A DNA stretch of 64,000 nucleotides from Janthinobacterium sp. B9-8 (GCF_000969645.2 NZ_CP014222.1:3041740-3105739), one strand, 5' to 3'. Counted from the stretch's first letter, positions 17,115 to 26,502 are shown. Notes: generated by a model not told the origin, from the letters alone. Made by a program: numbers and translations.

Positions 17115-17142
17115 GTATTACCGCCATCCTACAAGCTGTCAA
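17115..17142 (-). promoter_or_regulatory. Probable sigma-70 promoter of the chitinase gene
   Basis: On the minus strand TTGACA (17142-17137) is followed after 16 bases by TAATAC (17120-17115), placing the transcript start about 50 bases before the chitinase ATG. The -10 region is embedded in GGTATTACC, a 4+1+4 palindrome that could be a repressor operator. The -35 match is perfect; the -10 match is partial. Confidence 0.6.
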
Positions 17143-17690
17143 TTCTACGAAAGCTTTGCTGGTATTCAGGGCATTGTCGCGCCGCTTCTCTATGTAACCG
17201 ATCGTGACGGGATTCATTACTCACCATTCTATTTTTCTTGTCAAGCACTCAATGATGAATAAAAACACTGCGCCTAAACTTCATGGCAGACCATGCTTTT
17301 TTAACTACATAACATAAGCGAGATACAAATATTGCTTTGCAACATTTTCACCTGCGAATGCCATTTTAGGTTTAAACAAAGCCAAAATTTTTATGATGCA
17401 ATGCAACATAAAAAATATATTTTGTAATTAAGCCTGTTTTATTTATGTAGTTTATCTATGAAAATTACATAAATATTTCGCTATTAAGCTCGGTGTTTAG
17501 CCTAAAAGGTATACCTTAAACTGCTTATATTCGATCAATGCTTTCACAAAACGTACAAAATTATTCATAAAAAGTAATCTTACCAAGAGTAAAACCAAGC
17601 AACGTGCAACGGCGAGGCACATAAAAATGCCTTAGCTATAATTGGTATTAACAGATATGAAATATTGATTTAAAAAGAAAATACAAAAGG
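17143..17690. other. AT-rich intergenic region, no gene seen
   Basis: The region upstream of the chitinase promoter is AT-rich with no convincing frame on either strand. It may hold upstream activator sites for the chitinase. The only near-repeat noticed is TTGGTATTAACAG near 17642, loosely like the palindrome at the chitinase -10. Confidence 0.5.
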
Positions 17691-17760
17691 TTAGGGTCTG
17701 TTGCCTTGTTCAGCCCCAAAACTGCAATGCAGCCGTGAATGAAGCGTCAACAGACCCTAG
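17691..17760. repeat. 70-bp element with 12-bp terminal inverted repeats
   Basis: TAGGGTCTGTTG at the left and CAACAGACCCTA at the right are perfect inverted repeats around about 45 bases with no coding capacity. It resembles a miniature inverted-repeat element. No second copy was found in this window. Confidence 0.6.
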
Positions 17761-17802
17761 CAAGCACCAACATGTCCAATCAGACAATCAGCGAGAGAAG
17801 AA

Positions 17803-18285
17803 TCAAGGACGATTGCCCAGATTCCAGCGTGCGCAATACCACTTGGTTTGATCGTTAGGAAGCCCAACCAGCACGCTGCCAAATTTAGATAGATAGCGAG
17901 GATAGCTCCCCGCTAATGGGACAAAAACAAAGCCCATATTCGATTCGATATTCTTACGCACGGTTTCTATTTGATCGGGAATCAAGACGCCCAGCATCAA
18001 AGCGCCAGAGCTGGGTAAGCTAACAAACACCTCGCTGACTTTATTTCCGCCTAATGAAGCATTTTGTGCTTCAAACCACTCCGCCTCACCCCATACGCGT
18101 AAAGGATCGCCCAGATACTGACGAAAATAACTGCGCCACCATTCATTAGACCATTCACTACGGCAAGACAAAGCCGCCTCCATTTTGTCGCCAAAATGGG
18201 TAGGCAATTTTCCCGCAGCAGCAGCGGGCAAAGCAAGGCCCAGCAACAGGGTAAAAATTAAATAGCGGCAGATAGTTGGCTTCAA
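17803..18285 (-). CDS. Uncharacterised exported 160-residue protein
   Basis: Not recognised. A clear signal peptide (MKPTICRYLIFTLLLGLALPAAAAG, cut near residue 24) indicates export. The mature part has two cysteines (LSCRSEW and KWYCARW) that could form one disulfide. It is rich in Trp near its start (EWSNEWWRSYF) and contains VSEVFVSLPSSGALMLGVLIP in a beta-rich middle. No lipobox is seen. Its position between the chitinase and ppc does not reveal a function. It has a regular frame with codon use like its neighbours, so it is probably real. Confidence 0.75.
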   Translation of the reverse strand: MKPTICRYLIFTLLLGLALPAAAAGKLPTHFGDKMEAALSCRSEWSNEWWRSYFRQYLGDPLRVWGEAEWFEAQNASLGGNKVSEVFVSLPSSGALMLGVLIPDQIETVRKNIESNMGFVFVPLAGSYPRYLSKFGSVLVGLPNDQTKWYCARWNLGNRP

Positions 18286-18387
18286 GACAAATCATTTCCT
18301 GAATAAATCAATCCGCAAAGTATGATGAAAACGATTCATCTAAGCTGATTCTAGCCTGACAAAGTAGCACAGGCTAAATACAGAGGC

Positions 18388-18426
18388 AAAAAAAACCGGA
18401 GCGCGTGTTCAACACGTCTGCTCCGG
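18388..18426 (-). terminator. Intrinsic terminator of ppc
   Basis: On the minus strand CCGGAGC...GCTCCGG forms an interrupted stem containing GTGTT/AACAC, followed by eight T residues, just after the ppc stop. Confidence 0.88.
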
Positions 18427-18461
18427 GTTTGTTACTTCTGCTTCATCCAATCTAACCGTGC

Positions 18462-21221
18462 TTAACCACTATTACGCAAACCGGCCGCAATCCCGTTAAT
18501 GGTCAGATGCACCGCGTGCTGCACTTCTTCACTCACTTCGCCACTGCGTAAGCGTTTAAGCAGTTCAACTTGCAAGTGGTTCAGCGGGTCTAGATAAGGC
18601 AGGCGGTTTTCTAAGCTACGTGCCAGCATGGGGTTATCCCCCAGCAGCTCGCCATGTTTAGAGATGGCTTGCACCGCATCGATCGTGCACTGCCATTCTG
18701 CTTTAATCCGACCAAAAATACGTTGCGCCAGCTCTTGATCGTGCACCAGCTCTGAATAGCGGGCTGCAATAGCGATATCCGATTTAGCCAGCACCATATC
18801 CATATTGGAGATCGTTGAGTTAAAGAATGGCCAGTCGTGGTAGAGCTGCTGCAAGAGCGCCAAACCTTCATCGCCCGATTCTTTAAGATACTCGCTGATC
18901 GCCGTGCCAAAACCATACCAACCCGGCAACATTAAGCGGCACTGGCTCCAAGAGAATACCCAAGGAATTGCGCGTAAATCACCGATGCTATTGGTGCTCT
19001 TTCGCGCTGCCGGACGAGAGCCGATATTCAGATTAGGAATCTCATTAATCGGTGTGGCTTCACGGAAATAGGTAATAAAATCAGGAGTGGCATAAACCAG
19101 ATCACGATAAGCCTGATAAGCACAGAGACTGAGTTTTTCCATCAACTGACGGCGTTCCTGCACATCATTCGATGGCGGGGCTTCTTCTGGAAAACTCGCC
19201 TCCAGCGTTGCTGCAATCAGGATTTCTAGATTACGGCGGCCTACTTCACGATCAGCGTACTTAGCCGTAATCACCTCACCCTGCTCGGTAATCCGGATCT
19301 GGCCATTCACCGATCCCGCTGGCTGGGCCAGAATCGCATCATGTGCCGGGCCACCACCACGGCCTACCGTACCACCACGGCCGTGGAACAGGCGCATCTT
19401 AAAGCCAGCGGCTTTAAACACGTCAACCAGTGTCAGCTCGGCTTTATATAACTCCCAATTTGAAGTGAGATAACCACCGTCTTTATTCGAATCCGAATAA
19501 CCCAGCATCACTTCCTGCACTTCGCCACGACAGCCCAAAAGGCTGCGCCACTGAGGAATTGCAAACAGCTCGGTCATAATCTGGCCAGCACTGCGCAAAT
19601 CAGGAATGGTTTCGAATAAGGGAATGATATTAATTTTAGAAGAAAGCTTAGGCACTAATTGCACCAATCCTACTTCTTTCATCAATACCGCAACTTCCAA
19701 CATATCCGAAACCGAATCACAGTTAGAAATAATGTAGTTAGGCAGCACGGCCTCGCCGTAGCGCGCCTGAATTTCACTGGCGGCACGATAAATATCCAGC
19801 TCTTTTTGCACATCGCTACTGTATTCAACATATTGCGACATCAAAGGACGAGCACTGGATAGCTCACGCAGCAACACTTTGCGGCGCGATGCTTCATCCA
19901 AGCGCACATATTCTTCAAGCCCGGCATGGGTAAATAGCTCTGAAATGACCTTTTCATGTGTGCCTGAGTGCTGGCGCATATCGACAGGCGCTAAGTGAAA
20001 AGCAAAAACCGATACAGCACGCTGTAAGCGGCGCAAACGCCCACCTGCTACGATTGCTGCATGATGTGTTTTTAATGAGCTAGCAATCACTTCTAAATCA
20101 TGGAGTAACTCTTGCGCATTAAAGTATTCCGGCGCATTAGCCACATCGTGCAACTGGTGATGGAAAGTACCAATTTTAACCGCCGTCGCAAAAATACGCG
20201 CCCGAACTGCCGATACCGCCAGGCGATAAGGCTCTTCCGATTTGCGATCTTTCTCGTCTGTGGCTGAATCGGCCAGCGCTTGCAGTGCTGAATCAACCTC
20301 CACAATCCGTGTGGACATCGATAACTCGTTTTCCAGCTTCATGCACTGCTGATAGTAGTAATCCAGTGCAATACCAGACTGACGCGATACCGCATAGCGC
20401 AACACATCACCGGTTACAAAAGGATTACCATCTCTATCACCGCCAATCCAGCTGCCAACCTGGATAAAATTAGGCAGACTGACATTTTGCTCACAAAGCG
20501 CAGCCAGTTTGTCTTCTAAATCTAAATAAAGGCGCGGTAATTCGTGTAAGAAGGTATTGCGGAAATACGCAGCGCCATTTTCAATCTCATCTTGTACGGT
20601 GAGTTTAAAAGTGCGAATCTCACGCGTTTGCCATAGCGCCAGCAACACGCGCTCTAAAGCGGCTTTATTATCAAGCAGCTCTTCTGGTGTCATGGCGTAA
20701 CGATCACGCTCGGCCAATAACCCAGCCACCGCGCGGTGCGAATCCAGAATAGTTTTACGCTTAACTTCTGTTGGGTGAGCGGTCAGCACAGGTGCAATTA
20801 AGCTTTCACCTAGCATAGCAATAATTTCAGTTGCCTTAACGCCTCTTGCTGTCAGGCTGTTAATTGCGGCTGCGATGCTACCGCGCTGCGGCGCAGAGCC
20901 TGCAATTTTGTGTGCACGACGTCGGCGATTATGATGTAAATCTTCAGCAATATTAGAAAGATGCGAGAAGTAACCAAAACCACGGACCAAGGCAACGGTC
21001 GTGGCAGGATCCAGGTCTGATAATGACGTGGCCAATGTTTTACCCGCATCCGGATTGCTTCCTTGCACATAGGACAGAGCGAGCTCACGAATGGACTCTA
21101 TCTGCTCGGCAGTGGCAATACCTGCTTGCTCGCGAATGGTCGCAGCGAGTAGTTCAGCGAGTAATTCAAGATCCCGTTTAAGGGGCAGATCTTTATCAAC
21201 AATCGTTTCGAGTACGGGCAT
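18462..21221 (-). CDS. ppc: Phosphoenolpyruvate carboxylase
   Basis: Anaplerotic enzyme forming oxaloacetate from PEP and bicarbonate, in the cytosol. The start is taken at the ATG at 21221 (MPVLETIVDKDLPL); an in-frame TTG two codons upstream is unlikely. 919 residues, close to the usual bacterial length. The catalytic histidine is in LTAHPTEVKRKT near 150. SWIGGDRDGNPFVT is near 258, and the PEP-binding LFHGRGGTVGRGGGP is near 610. ISNMDMVLAKSD and the C-terminal LRNSG fit the family. It is monocistronic. Confidence 0.97.
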   Translation of the reverse strand: MPVLETIVDKDLPLKRDLELLAELLAATIREQAGIATAEQIESIRELALSYVQGSNPDAGKTLATSLSDLDPATTVALVRGFGYFSHLSNIAEDLHHNRRRRAHKIAGSAPQRGSIAAAINSLTARGVKATEIIAMLGESLIAPVLTAHPTEVKRKTILDSHRAVAGLLAERDRYAMTPEELLDNKAALERVLLALWQTREIRTFKLTVQDEIENGAAYFRNTFLHELPRLYLDLEDKLAALCEQNVSLPNFIQVGSWIGGDRDGNPFVTGDVLRYAVSRQSGIALDYYYQQCMKLENELSMSTRIVEVDSALQALADSATDEKDRKSEEPYRLAVSAVRARIFATAVKIGTFHHQLHDVANAPEYFNAQELLHDLEVIASSLKTHHAAIVAGGRLRRLQRAVSVFAFHLAPVDMRQHSGTHEKVISELFTHAGLEEYVRLDEASRRKVLLRELSSARPLMSQYVEYSSDVQKELDIYRAASEIQARYGEAVLPNYIISNCDSVSDMLEVAVLMKEVGLVQLVPKLSSKINIIPLFETIPDLRSAGQIMTELFAIPQWRSLLGCRGEVQEVMLGYSDSNKDGGYLTSNWELYKAELTLVDVFKAAGFKMRLFHGRGGTVGRGGGPAHDAILAQPAGSVNGQIRITEQGEVITAKYADREVGRRNLEILIAATLEASFPEEAPPSNDVQERRQLMEKLSLCAYQAYRDLVYATPDFITYFREATPINEIPNLNIGSRPAARKSTNSIGDLRAIPWVFSWSQCRLMLPGWYGFGTAISEYLKESGDEGLALLQQLYHDWPFFNSTISNMDMVLAKSDIAIAARYSELVHDQELAQRIFGRIKAEWQCTIDAVQAISKHGELLGDNPMLARSLENRLPYLDPLNHLQVELLKRLRSGEVSEEVQHAVHLTINGIAAGLRNSG

Positions 21222-21654
21222 TAGCAATCCAGTTCATGATTGAATCGGGCAAACATTTTCATTTTAACAAGAAGCTGCGGTTTTCACTGATAGATATTTA
21301 TAAAAATATCTGTACTTGAAATGCTCTGACTACATTTCAAATAGATGTTTGATCTATAAGGAAATATAAAAAACACCCTAGCAGTGCATAAAAGAAAAGT
21401 GTGGTTTTTAACGCCTTTGTTGCTACAAAAAAAGATAAATACTCAAAGCAAGTAATCGCTAACCACTGCGCTGCTTCACTATTTAAACTATAAATATTTA
21501 CAAAAACCAGTAAAAACAAAACACATAAAAAAGGAATTAGTAAGCAAATAAAATAAAATAGAAAGCATTAATGGCATAATCATGTAATCAATAATCTAAT
21601 TGATCACATATTCCATTCACACCCGCTACTGCATCCACTTATTGGGCTACTGTT
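21222..21654. other. AT-rich intergenic region between ppc and the phzF-like gene
   Basis: 433 bases between divergent genes, strongly AT-rich. One hydrophobic 60-codon frame on the minus strand (21337-21519) begins with TTG and has no ribosome site, so it is not called. Promoters for both neighbours must be here, but no clear match was picked. Confidence 0.5.
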
Positions 21655-22497
21655 ATGACGCTTTATCCTTTTCACCTGATTAATACTTTTGCTGAACGCC
21701 GTTTAAGTGGAAACCCGATTGTGGTGTTTACCCCTGATGAGATGCCCGATGAGCAAACACGTCAGACACTGGCATTCCAAATGGGTGTAGCAGAAACCGC
21801 TTTTATTGCCCAAACTGGCACGCAAGTTCATGTGCACTCCACCCAGCACGCGCTGCCTTTTTCCGTGCAAGCCATGCTGGCCACTGCCGAAGCCACACAC
21901 CCCAATGAATCGGGGCTAGCTGCCCAGGCATTTAAAACGAATCACGGTGAAACATGGCTATTACGCCAGAATGAGCGCTGGTGGAGCCAGCTCGCCACCG
22001 CGCATACCCGCCCGGCACAGCACAGTAATGCAGAAATTGCGATGACACTGGGGATTGCAGCAGGCGATATTGTTGGCGCGCCTTTATTTGTGGATTGCGG
22101 TCTAGAGCAACTGATTGTGCAGGTGCGATCTCAGCAAGCAGTACTACAAACTTCGCCCCAGGCTGCATCCTTGGCAAAACTGGCCGAATCAAGCAAAAAT
22201 TTACCGCAGGTAGCGGTATGGAGTAATGACGGCGATCATATTACGCTCAGGTTTTTTTCCTGCGATGCCTTTCATGTGTACGAGGACTTTGGTGCAGGCA
22301 CCGGCGCTGCCAATATTGCAGGTTGGCTGATGGCTTCAGGGCAAAGTGCCCCGTTTACATTACGCATCGAACAAGGCCTGACCATACATCGCTTAATCAG
22401 CCGGCTAAGCGTGATTCACGTTGACGTCGATGCACAGCGCAATATCCGCGTGGGCGGCAATACGCATCGGGTAGGCGGGGGAACGCTGGAGCTTTAA
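21655..22497 (+). CDS. PhzF family isomerase/epimerase-like protein
   Basis: Protein of the PhzF/diaminopimelate-epimerase fold, 280 residues. It has an N-terminal FHLINTFAERRLSGNPIVVF and the glutamate-containing MGVAETAFI near residue 46, which is the catalytic Glu position in PhzF. The second half has FGAGTGAANIAGWL and a C-terminal VGGNTHRVGGGTLEL. No phenazine genes are near, so a role in phenazine synthesis is not indicated; most genomic PhzF-like proteins have unknown substrates. The middle LHPCGHAT-type motif of the family appears altered to FSVQAMLATAEATH, which is odd. Confidence 0.85.
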   Translation: MTLYPFHLINTFAERRLSGNPIVVFTPDEMPDEQTRQTLAFQMGVAETAFIAQTGTQVHVHSTQHALPFSVQAMLATAEATHPNESGLAAQAFKTNHGETWLLRQNERWWSQLATAHTRPAQHSNAEIAMTLGIAAGDIVGAPLFVDCGLEQLIVQVRSQQAVLQTSPQAASLAKLAESSKNLPQVAVWSNDGDHITLRFFSCDAFHVYEDFGAGTGAANIAGWLMASGQSAPFTLRIEQGLTIHRLISRLSVIHVDVDAQRNIRVGGNTHRVGGGTLEL

Positions 22498-22592
22498 GTT
22501 TTTGCCTGTGGGCCGAGAAAACACTTAAAACGCAGGACAAACAGCTGAATGTATCCGCTGTTTGCCTTATAGGAAACAAGACAGACAGCCTA

Positions 22593-22640
22593 TAGAAATG
22601 GCTTGAGCTGCAAAACATTCGCGGCTCAAGCCACTCCTAC
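22593..22640. repeat. REP-like hairpin
   Basis: AATGGCTTGAGCTGC and GCGGCTCAAGCCACT form an imperfect palindrome of about 48 bp between the phzF-like gene and ubiB. Extragenic elements of this style (GTAGGAGTGGCTTGAGCC) are scattered in many proteobacteria. Only one copy was seen in this window. Confidence 0.6.
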
Positions 22641-22718
22641 AGTACTCGCTCTAGGCCTAAGGCCCTTTGTGAAACACCGTGTTCTGCGTAAATCCGGCAG
22701 ATTCGGTTTTAACTGATC

Positions 22719-24233
22719 TTACTTAAACCACCATGTTAGCAATATACCCGCCAAAAGCGCGGCAATCACACCCAACAGCCAGTTGCGTTTTTTCTGCTCC
22801 CACATCAGGCTGCTATAGCCTGTAATCAGCAGCTCTGTTGGGTTTTGATCGAGTAACTCACCTAATTTACGCGGCAACATCGGCAATAAAGCGGCCCATT
22901 GCGGAGCTTCTTTTTTTAGATTGCGCAGCATGCCACGCCAGCCAATCTGCTCATGCATCCAGCGCTCTAAAAACGGCATGGCGGTTTGCCAGAGGTCTAA
23001 ATCTGGATCGAGCTGGCGGCCTAAGCCCTCGATATTCAGCAGCGTTTTTTGCAATAACACCAACTGCGGCTGAATTTCTACATTAAAGCGGCGCGAGGTT
23101 TCAAAAAGGCGCAATAAAACCTGGCCAAAGGAAATTTGCGAAAGCGGCTTGTTAAAAATTGGCTCGCAAACGGTGCGCACTGCCGCTTCTAATTCCTCTA
23201 CCCGCGTGTCTTTTGGTACCCAGCCCGATTCAATATGGGCGGTAGCCACGCGGTGATAATCGCGGTTAAAAAACGCCAAAAAATTAATCGCCAAGTATTG
23301 CTTATCGCTATCAGATAAGGTGCCAACAATCCCGAAATCCAAAGCAATATAGCGATTATCAGCCGCCACCAAGATATTGCCGGGGTGCATATCGGCATGG
23401 AAAAACCCGTCTCTGAATACTTGGGTAAAAAAGATTTCCACCCCAAAGCGTGAAAGCTTTTTTAAATCCATCCCAGCGGCCAGCAGCTCGTCGATGCGCC
23501 CTACCGGAATGCCATCCATCCACTCCATCACAAACACTTCACGTGCACAAAAATCGTAGAAGACTTCGGGCACTAGGAGCTGGCTAGAGTTTAAAAAATT
23601 GCGGCGCAGCTGGCTGGCGTTCGCCGCCTCGCGCATTAAATCCAGCTCGTCATGTAGATAGCGATCAAACTCCGCCACCACTTCTCTAGGGCGCAAACGC
23701 TTACCGTCGGCCGAAAGTTTTTCTAACAGTACCGCCATGATGCGCATCAGCGCTAAATCAGATTCAATCACCGGTAAGATATCAGGGCGTAAGACTTTCA
23801 CCGCCACCACTCGCCCATTATGTAAACGCGCCTTATGCACCTGCGCCACCGATGCACTGGCGACGGGCGTTTGATCAAACTCGGCAAACAGCTCATCGAG
23901 CTTACGCCCCAAGCTTGCCTCAATCACCGCTACCGCTGTCGCTGCGGCAAAGGGCGGCACATCGTCTTGTAATTTCGCCAGCTCATCGGCGATATCCAAT
24001 GGCATCAAATCACGGCGAGTTGACAAAACCTGACCAAACTTAACAAAGATCGGCCCTAATTCTTGCAGCGCCAACCGCAAACGCTCGGCCCTAGGCGCGC
24101 TCAAATCACGGCTAGAGAGTAAAGATTGAATCAACTTACCCAAGCCACGCACACGCTCATGGCCGAGTAAAAACTCATCAAGACCATAGCCAAAAACCAC
24201 ACGGACAATTTTAATTAAACGAGAAAGACGCAT
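22719..24233 (-). CDS. ubiB: UbiB-family atypical kinase/ATPase for ubiquinone synthesis
   Basis: Membrane-anchored ADCK/UbiB protein needed for ubiquinone biosynthesis, thought to mobilise the lipid intermediates with ATP hydrolysis. 504 residues. The KxGQ motif is in [16 protein letters not shown] near 54, the AAVKVLRP-like lysine in [11 protein letters not shown] near 145, the [10 protein letters not shown] catalytic loop near 283, and ALDFGIVG near 303. Two C-terminal membrane helices follow, the last in [19 protein letters not shown]. It belongs with ubiE and ubiJ upstream, but a 290-bp repeat separates it from them. Confidence 0.95.
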   Translation of the reverse strand: MRLSRLIKIVRVVFGYGLDEFLLGHERVRGLGKLIQSLLSSRDLSAPRAERLRLALQELGPIFVKFGQVLSTRRDLMPLDIADELAKLQDDVPPFAAATAVAVIEASLGRKLDELFAEFDQTPVASASVAQVHKARLHNGRVVAVKVLRPDILPVIESDLALMRIMAVLLEKLSADGKRLRPREVVAEFDRYLHDELDLMREAANASQLRRNFLNSSQLLVPEVFYDFCAREVFVMEWMDGIPVGRIDELLAAGMDLKKLSRFGVEIFFTQVFRDGFFHADMHPGNILVAADNRYIALDFGIVGTLSDSDKQYLAINFLAFFNRDYHRVATAHIESGWVPKDTRVEELEAAVRTVCEPIFNKPLSQISFGQVLLRLFETSRRFNVEIQPQLVLLQKTLLNIEGLGRQLDPDLDLWQTAMPFLERWMHEQIGWRGMLRNLKKEAPQWAALLPMLPRKLGELLDQNPTELLITGYSSLMWEQKKRNWLLGVIAALLAGILLTWWFK

Positions 24234-24332
24234 TGGTTCAACTTAAGAGAGAAGTGATGCAGGTAGAGGGTTAACATCGAAGGACGGGTAAAACCCCATA
24301 GGCGCTAACCAAATTTGGTTTTATCTCAGCAA

Positions 24333-24620
24333 ACAACGAAAAAACGTAATAGCCACACTCTCAGCACGGGGTTTTTATCCTCCCCTTAAAGCACGCCGAA
24401 GCGAGGAACAAGCGGGCGAGGTTTCTTTGATGCCTGTCTGAGCGAAGCGAGTTCCGCAGCCGCCGCTGTCCGCAGCGAAGGGTTTCGTGCTGGTCGGGGC
24501 GGCCTCTTTGCGTACTATGATTTCTGGCCGTTCAAGGAAGTGAGTCCCCCGCGGGGATGCCGCACCTAAATCAACGTGCCGAAGGCACTAAAAAGGTCTT
24601 TTTGACTTTTGCTTAGCCCA
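24333..24620. repeat. Family B dispersed repeat, copy 2, inside the ubi cluster
   Basis: Aligns end to end with 13611-13902: ACAACGAAAAAACGT start, shared GCACGCCGAAGCGAGGAACA and GAGCGAAGCGAGTTCCGCAG blocks, and a TTTTTGACTTTTGCTTAGCCCA end. It has no intact gene. It lies between ubiJ and ubiB. Confidence 0.85.
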
Positions 24621-24636
24621 TTTAGGGGAAACTCCC

Positions 24637-25188
24637 CTACATTAATTTGGCAACCCGCTTTTCCAACCTTGCCAGCGCGTCGCGTAATTCATCCACCTCA
24701 TTACAAAACTGATTTACATCCCGCTTATGCGCCAAGAGTGGGGCTTCGTCACGCCAGTATTCGGCTAAGTTCACCGCCAGCCTAGAGCCCATTGCGCCAG
24801 GAATACCGCCGATTGTTCCGGCGATGCTTACCAGTCTTTGCGTCGCTACATCCCCAATCAGCTTGGATAACTCTTCTGCCGCATCCCAACGCAGGCCGCT
24901 CAGCACATGGCCAATGCGGCTGCCTAATTCGCTATCGCCGCTCAGGCGCACATGTCGGGCGGCGGCGGTTTTATCTTGCATGCGGTGGGTAAAAAAGCTT
25001 AAAGGCAAATCAAGCGTGGCTTCTGCTTCGGCCTTGCTTTCTGCCAAGCGGCCGTCATTCATCAGTACCAAGGTTTCGCTCACCAAGGGCAGGGAAATCT
25101 TGATGCTACGACCGACGAATTGCGCAAGCTCAGCCTTCGCTGCCGCGTCCTGCGCCAAAAGGCGATTGAGTACGGCGGCCAGTAGCAT
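24637..25188 (-). CDS. ubiJ: Ubiquinone biosynthesis accessory factor UbiJ
   Basis: SCP2-fold lipid-binding protein that, with UbiK, scaffolds the soluble ubiquinone biosynthesis complex and binds hydrophobic intermediates. 183 residues. The SCP2 domain covers about 15-125 (SLPLVSETLVLMNDGRL, VRLSGDSELGSRIGHVL, LRWDAAEELSKLIGD). A C-terminal coiled coil (VDELRDALARLEKRVAKL) fits a UbiK partner surface. Start and ubiE stop share one base (TAATG), a strong sign of cotranslation with ubiE. Confidence 0.92.
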   Translation of the reverse strand: MLLAAVLNRLLAQDAAAKAELAQFVGRSIKISLPLVSETLVLMNDGRLAESKAEAEATLDLPLSFFTHRMQDKTAAARHVRLSGDSELGSRIGHVLSGLRWDAAEELSKLIGDVATQRLVSIAGTIGGIPGAMGSRLAVNLAEYWRDEAPLLAHKRDVNQFCNEVDELRDALARLEKRVAKLM

Positions 25189-25925
25189 TAGATTTTTATC
25201 CCTTTATGCAGAGCAACCACGCCGCCCGTCATATTATGGAAATCAACACGGCCAAAGCCTGCGTCTTTCATCATTTGCTTAAGGGTTTCCTGATCTGGGT
25301 GCATGCGGATCGATTCCGCCAGATACTGGTAAGAATCTGCATCGTTTGCCACCAGCTTGCCCATAAATGGCAGCAATTTAAACGAGTAGATATCGTAAGC
25401 AGGTTTGAGCGGAGCCCATACTTTAGAGAATTCCAATACCAGCAAGCGCCCGCCCGGCTTTAAGACCCGGCACATTTCAGCCAAGGCCACATCTTTATGC
25501 GTCATATTTCTCAGGCCAAACGCCACCGACACACAGTCAAAATAATTATCCGGAAACGGTAGTTTCTCAGCATCGCACTGCGCCACGGGCAGGGCATAAC
25601 CTTGATCCAGCAGGCGATCACGCCCTACGCCCAGCATCGAGCTGTTGATATCGGTCAGCCATACTTGGCCAGTTTTACCTACTTTTTTAGCAAAGGCCTT
25701 TGATAAATCGCCCGTACCACCGGCAATATCCAGCACCTTGTCACCGGCTTTCACGCCGCTGGTTTCAATGGTGAAAAACTTCCAGATGCGATGTAAACCA
25801 CCTGACATTAAGTCATTCATCACATCGTATTTTTTAGCCACCGAATGAAAAACCTCAGCGACTTTTTGCGCTTTTTCGGATTCGTTAACCGTTTTAAAAC
25901 CAAAATGGGTACTTGGATCGCTCAT
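25188..25925 (-). CDS. ubiE: Ubiquinone/menaquinone biosynthesis C-methyltransferase UbiE
   Basis: SAM-dependent methyltransferase for the C-methylation step of ubiquinone, and of menaquinone where that is made. 245 residues. SAM motif [15 protein letters not shown] is near 64, the family signature [15 protein letters not shown] near 36, and [13 protein letters not shown] near 137. The N-terminal THFGFKTV matches UbiE. It is the first gene of the ubiE-ubiJ pair and is preceded by a family A repeat and the DUF971 gene on the same strand. Confidence 0.97.
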   Translation of the reverse strand: MSDPSTHFGFKTVNESEKAQKVAEVFHSVAKKYDVMNDLMSGGLHRIWKFFTIETSGVKAGDKVLDIAGGTGDLSKAFAKKVGKTGQVWLTDINSSMLGVGRDRLLDQGYALPVAQCDAEKLPFPDNYFDCVSVAFGLRNMTHKDVALAEMCRVLKPGGRLLVLEFSKVWAPLKPAYDIYSFKLLPFMGKLVANDADSYQYLAESIRMHPDQETLKQMMKDAGFGRVDFHNMTGGVVALHKGIKI

Positions 25926-25984
25926 TATTTTCTCTCATTAGATGGCTTTACATCCGCCATTGCACGCAAATCGCTTTAACTCTT

Positions 25985-26112
25985 AAACCCAAATCTTAAA
26001 CCACGGAGCAAAGGAGGACACGAAGCCACACGGAGAAAAACATACGTAAATAAGGTTTTCTCCGTAAAACTCCGTGTGTCCTATGCCCTCCGTATTTTAA
26101 GATTTGGGTTTT
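25985..26112. repeat. Family A palindromic dispersed repeat, copy 2
   Basis: AAACCCAAATCTTAAACCACGG and the facing CCGTATTTTAAGATTTGGGTTT arms enclose CACACGGAGAAAAACAT and GGTTTTCTCCGT inner arms. The layout is the same as at 12643. It lies between ubiE and the DUF971 gene. Confidence 0.85.
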
Positions 26113-26127
26113 ATGTGTTTGCACCAT

Positions 26128-26502
26128 TTACAGAGTTCTTGAAGCCCCAGCCTCTGCAAGCTTATCTAAATAATTCTGCCAGTTTACCGCCTGATTACGC
26201 CCAAGCTCATAAAGATGATCCCAGGAATAAAGCCCTGAATCATGGCAATCATCAAATACCAGTTTCACTGCATAATTGCCCACCGGCACAATATCAACGA
26301 TATTGACGTCCGCCTTACCAACTTGCAATGTACCGGGGCCACCACCGTGGCCGCGCACTTCGGCTGAAGGGCTATATACCCGCAGGTATTCGCAGGGCAA
26401 TATAAAACTACTCCCCTCGTCAAAATGAATCTCCAGCTGCTTTGAAGCTTGATGAAGTTTTATCTCGACAGGTAAAGGTGTTGTTTTTGATAGTCCGGAC
26501 AT
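26128..26502 (-). CDS. DUF971 / gamma-butyrobetaine hydroxylase N-terminal-like protein
   Basis: Small protein of the GBBH-like N-terminal (DUF971) family, 124 residues from the ATG at 26502 (MSGLSKTTPLPVEIKLHQ), the start that matches family length. A longer frame begins at 26535. Motifs PCEYLRVYSPSAEVRGHG, GNYAVKLVFDD and the DCHDSGLYSWDHLYELG ending are characteristic. Eukaryotic relatives bind zinc; the bacterial role is unclear, with links to iron-sulfur or quinone genes by neighbourhood. It sits just upstream of ubiE, as is common in betaproteobacteria. Confidence 0.88.
   Translation of the reverse strand: MSGLSKTTPLPVEIKLHQASKQLEIHFDEGSSFILPCEYLRVYSPSAEVRGHGGGPGTLQVGKADVNIVDIVPVGNYAVKLVFDDCHDSGLYSWDHLYELGRNQAVNWQNYLDKLAEAGASRTL

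Noticed and set aside
21337..21519. Hydrophobic 60-codon frame on the minus strand
   Set aside because: It starts with TTG, has no ribosome site and lies in AT-rich DNA where hydrophobic frames arise by chance.
21655..22497. Phenazine biosynthesis locus suggested by the PhzF-like protein
   Set aside because: No other phz gene is nearby, and PhzF-like proteins are common outside phenazine pathways.
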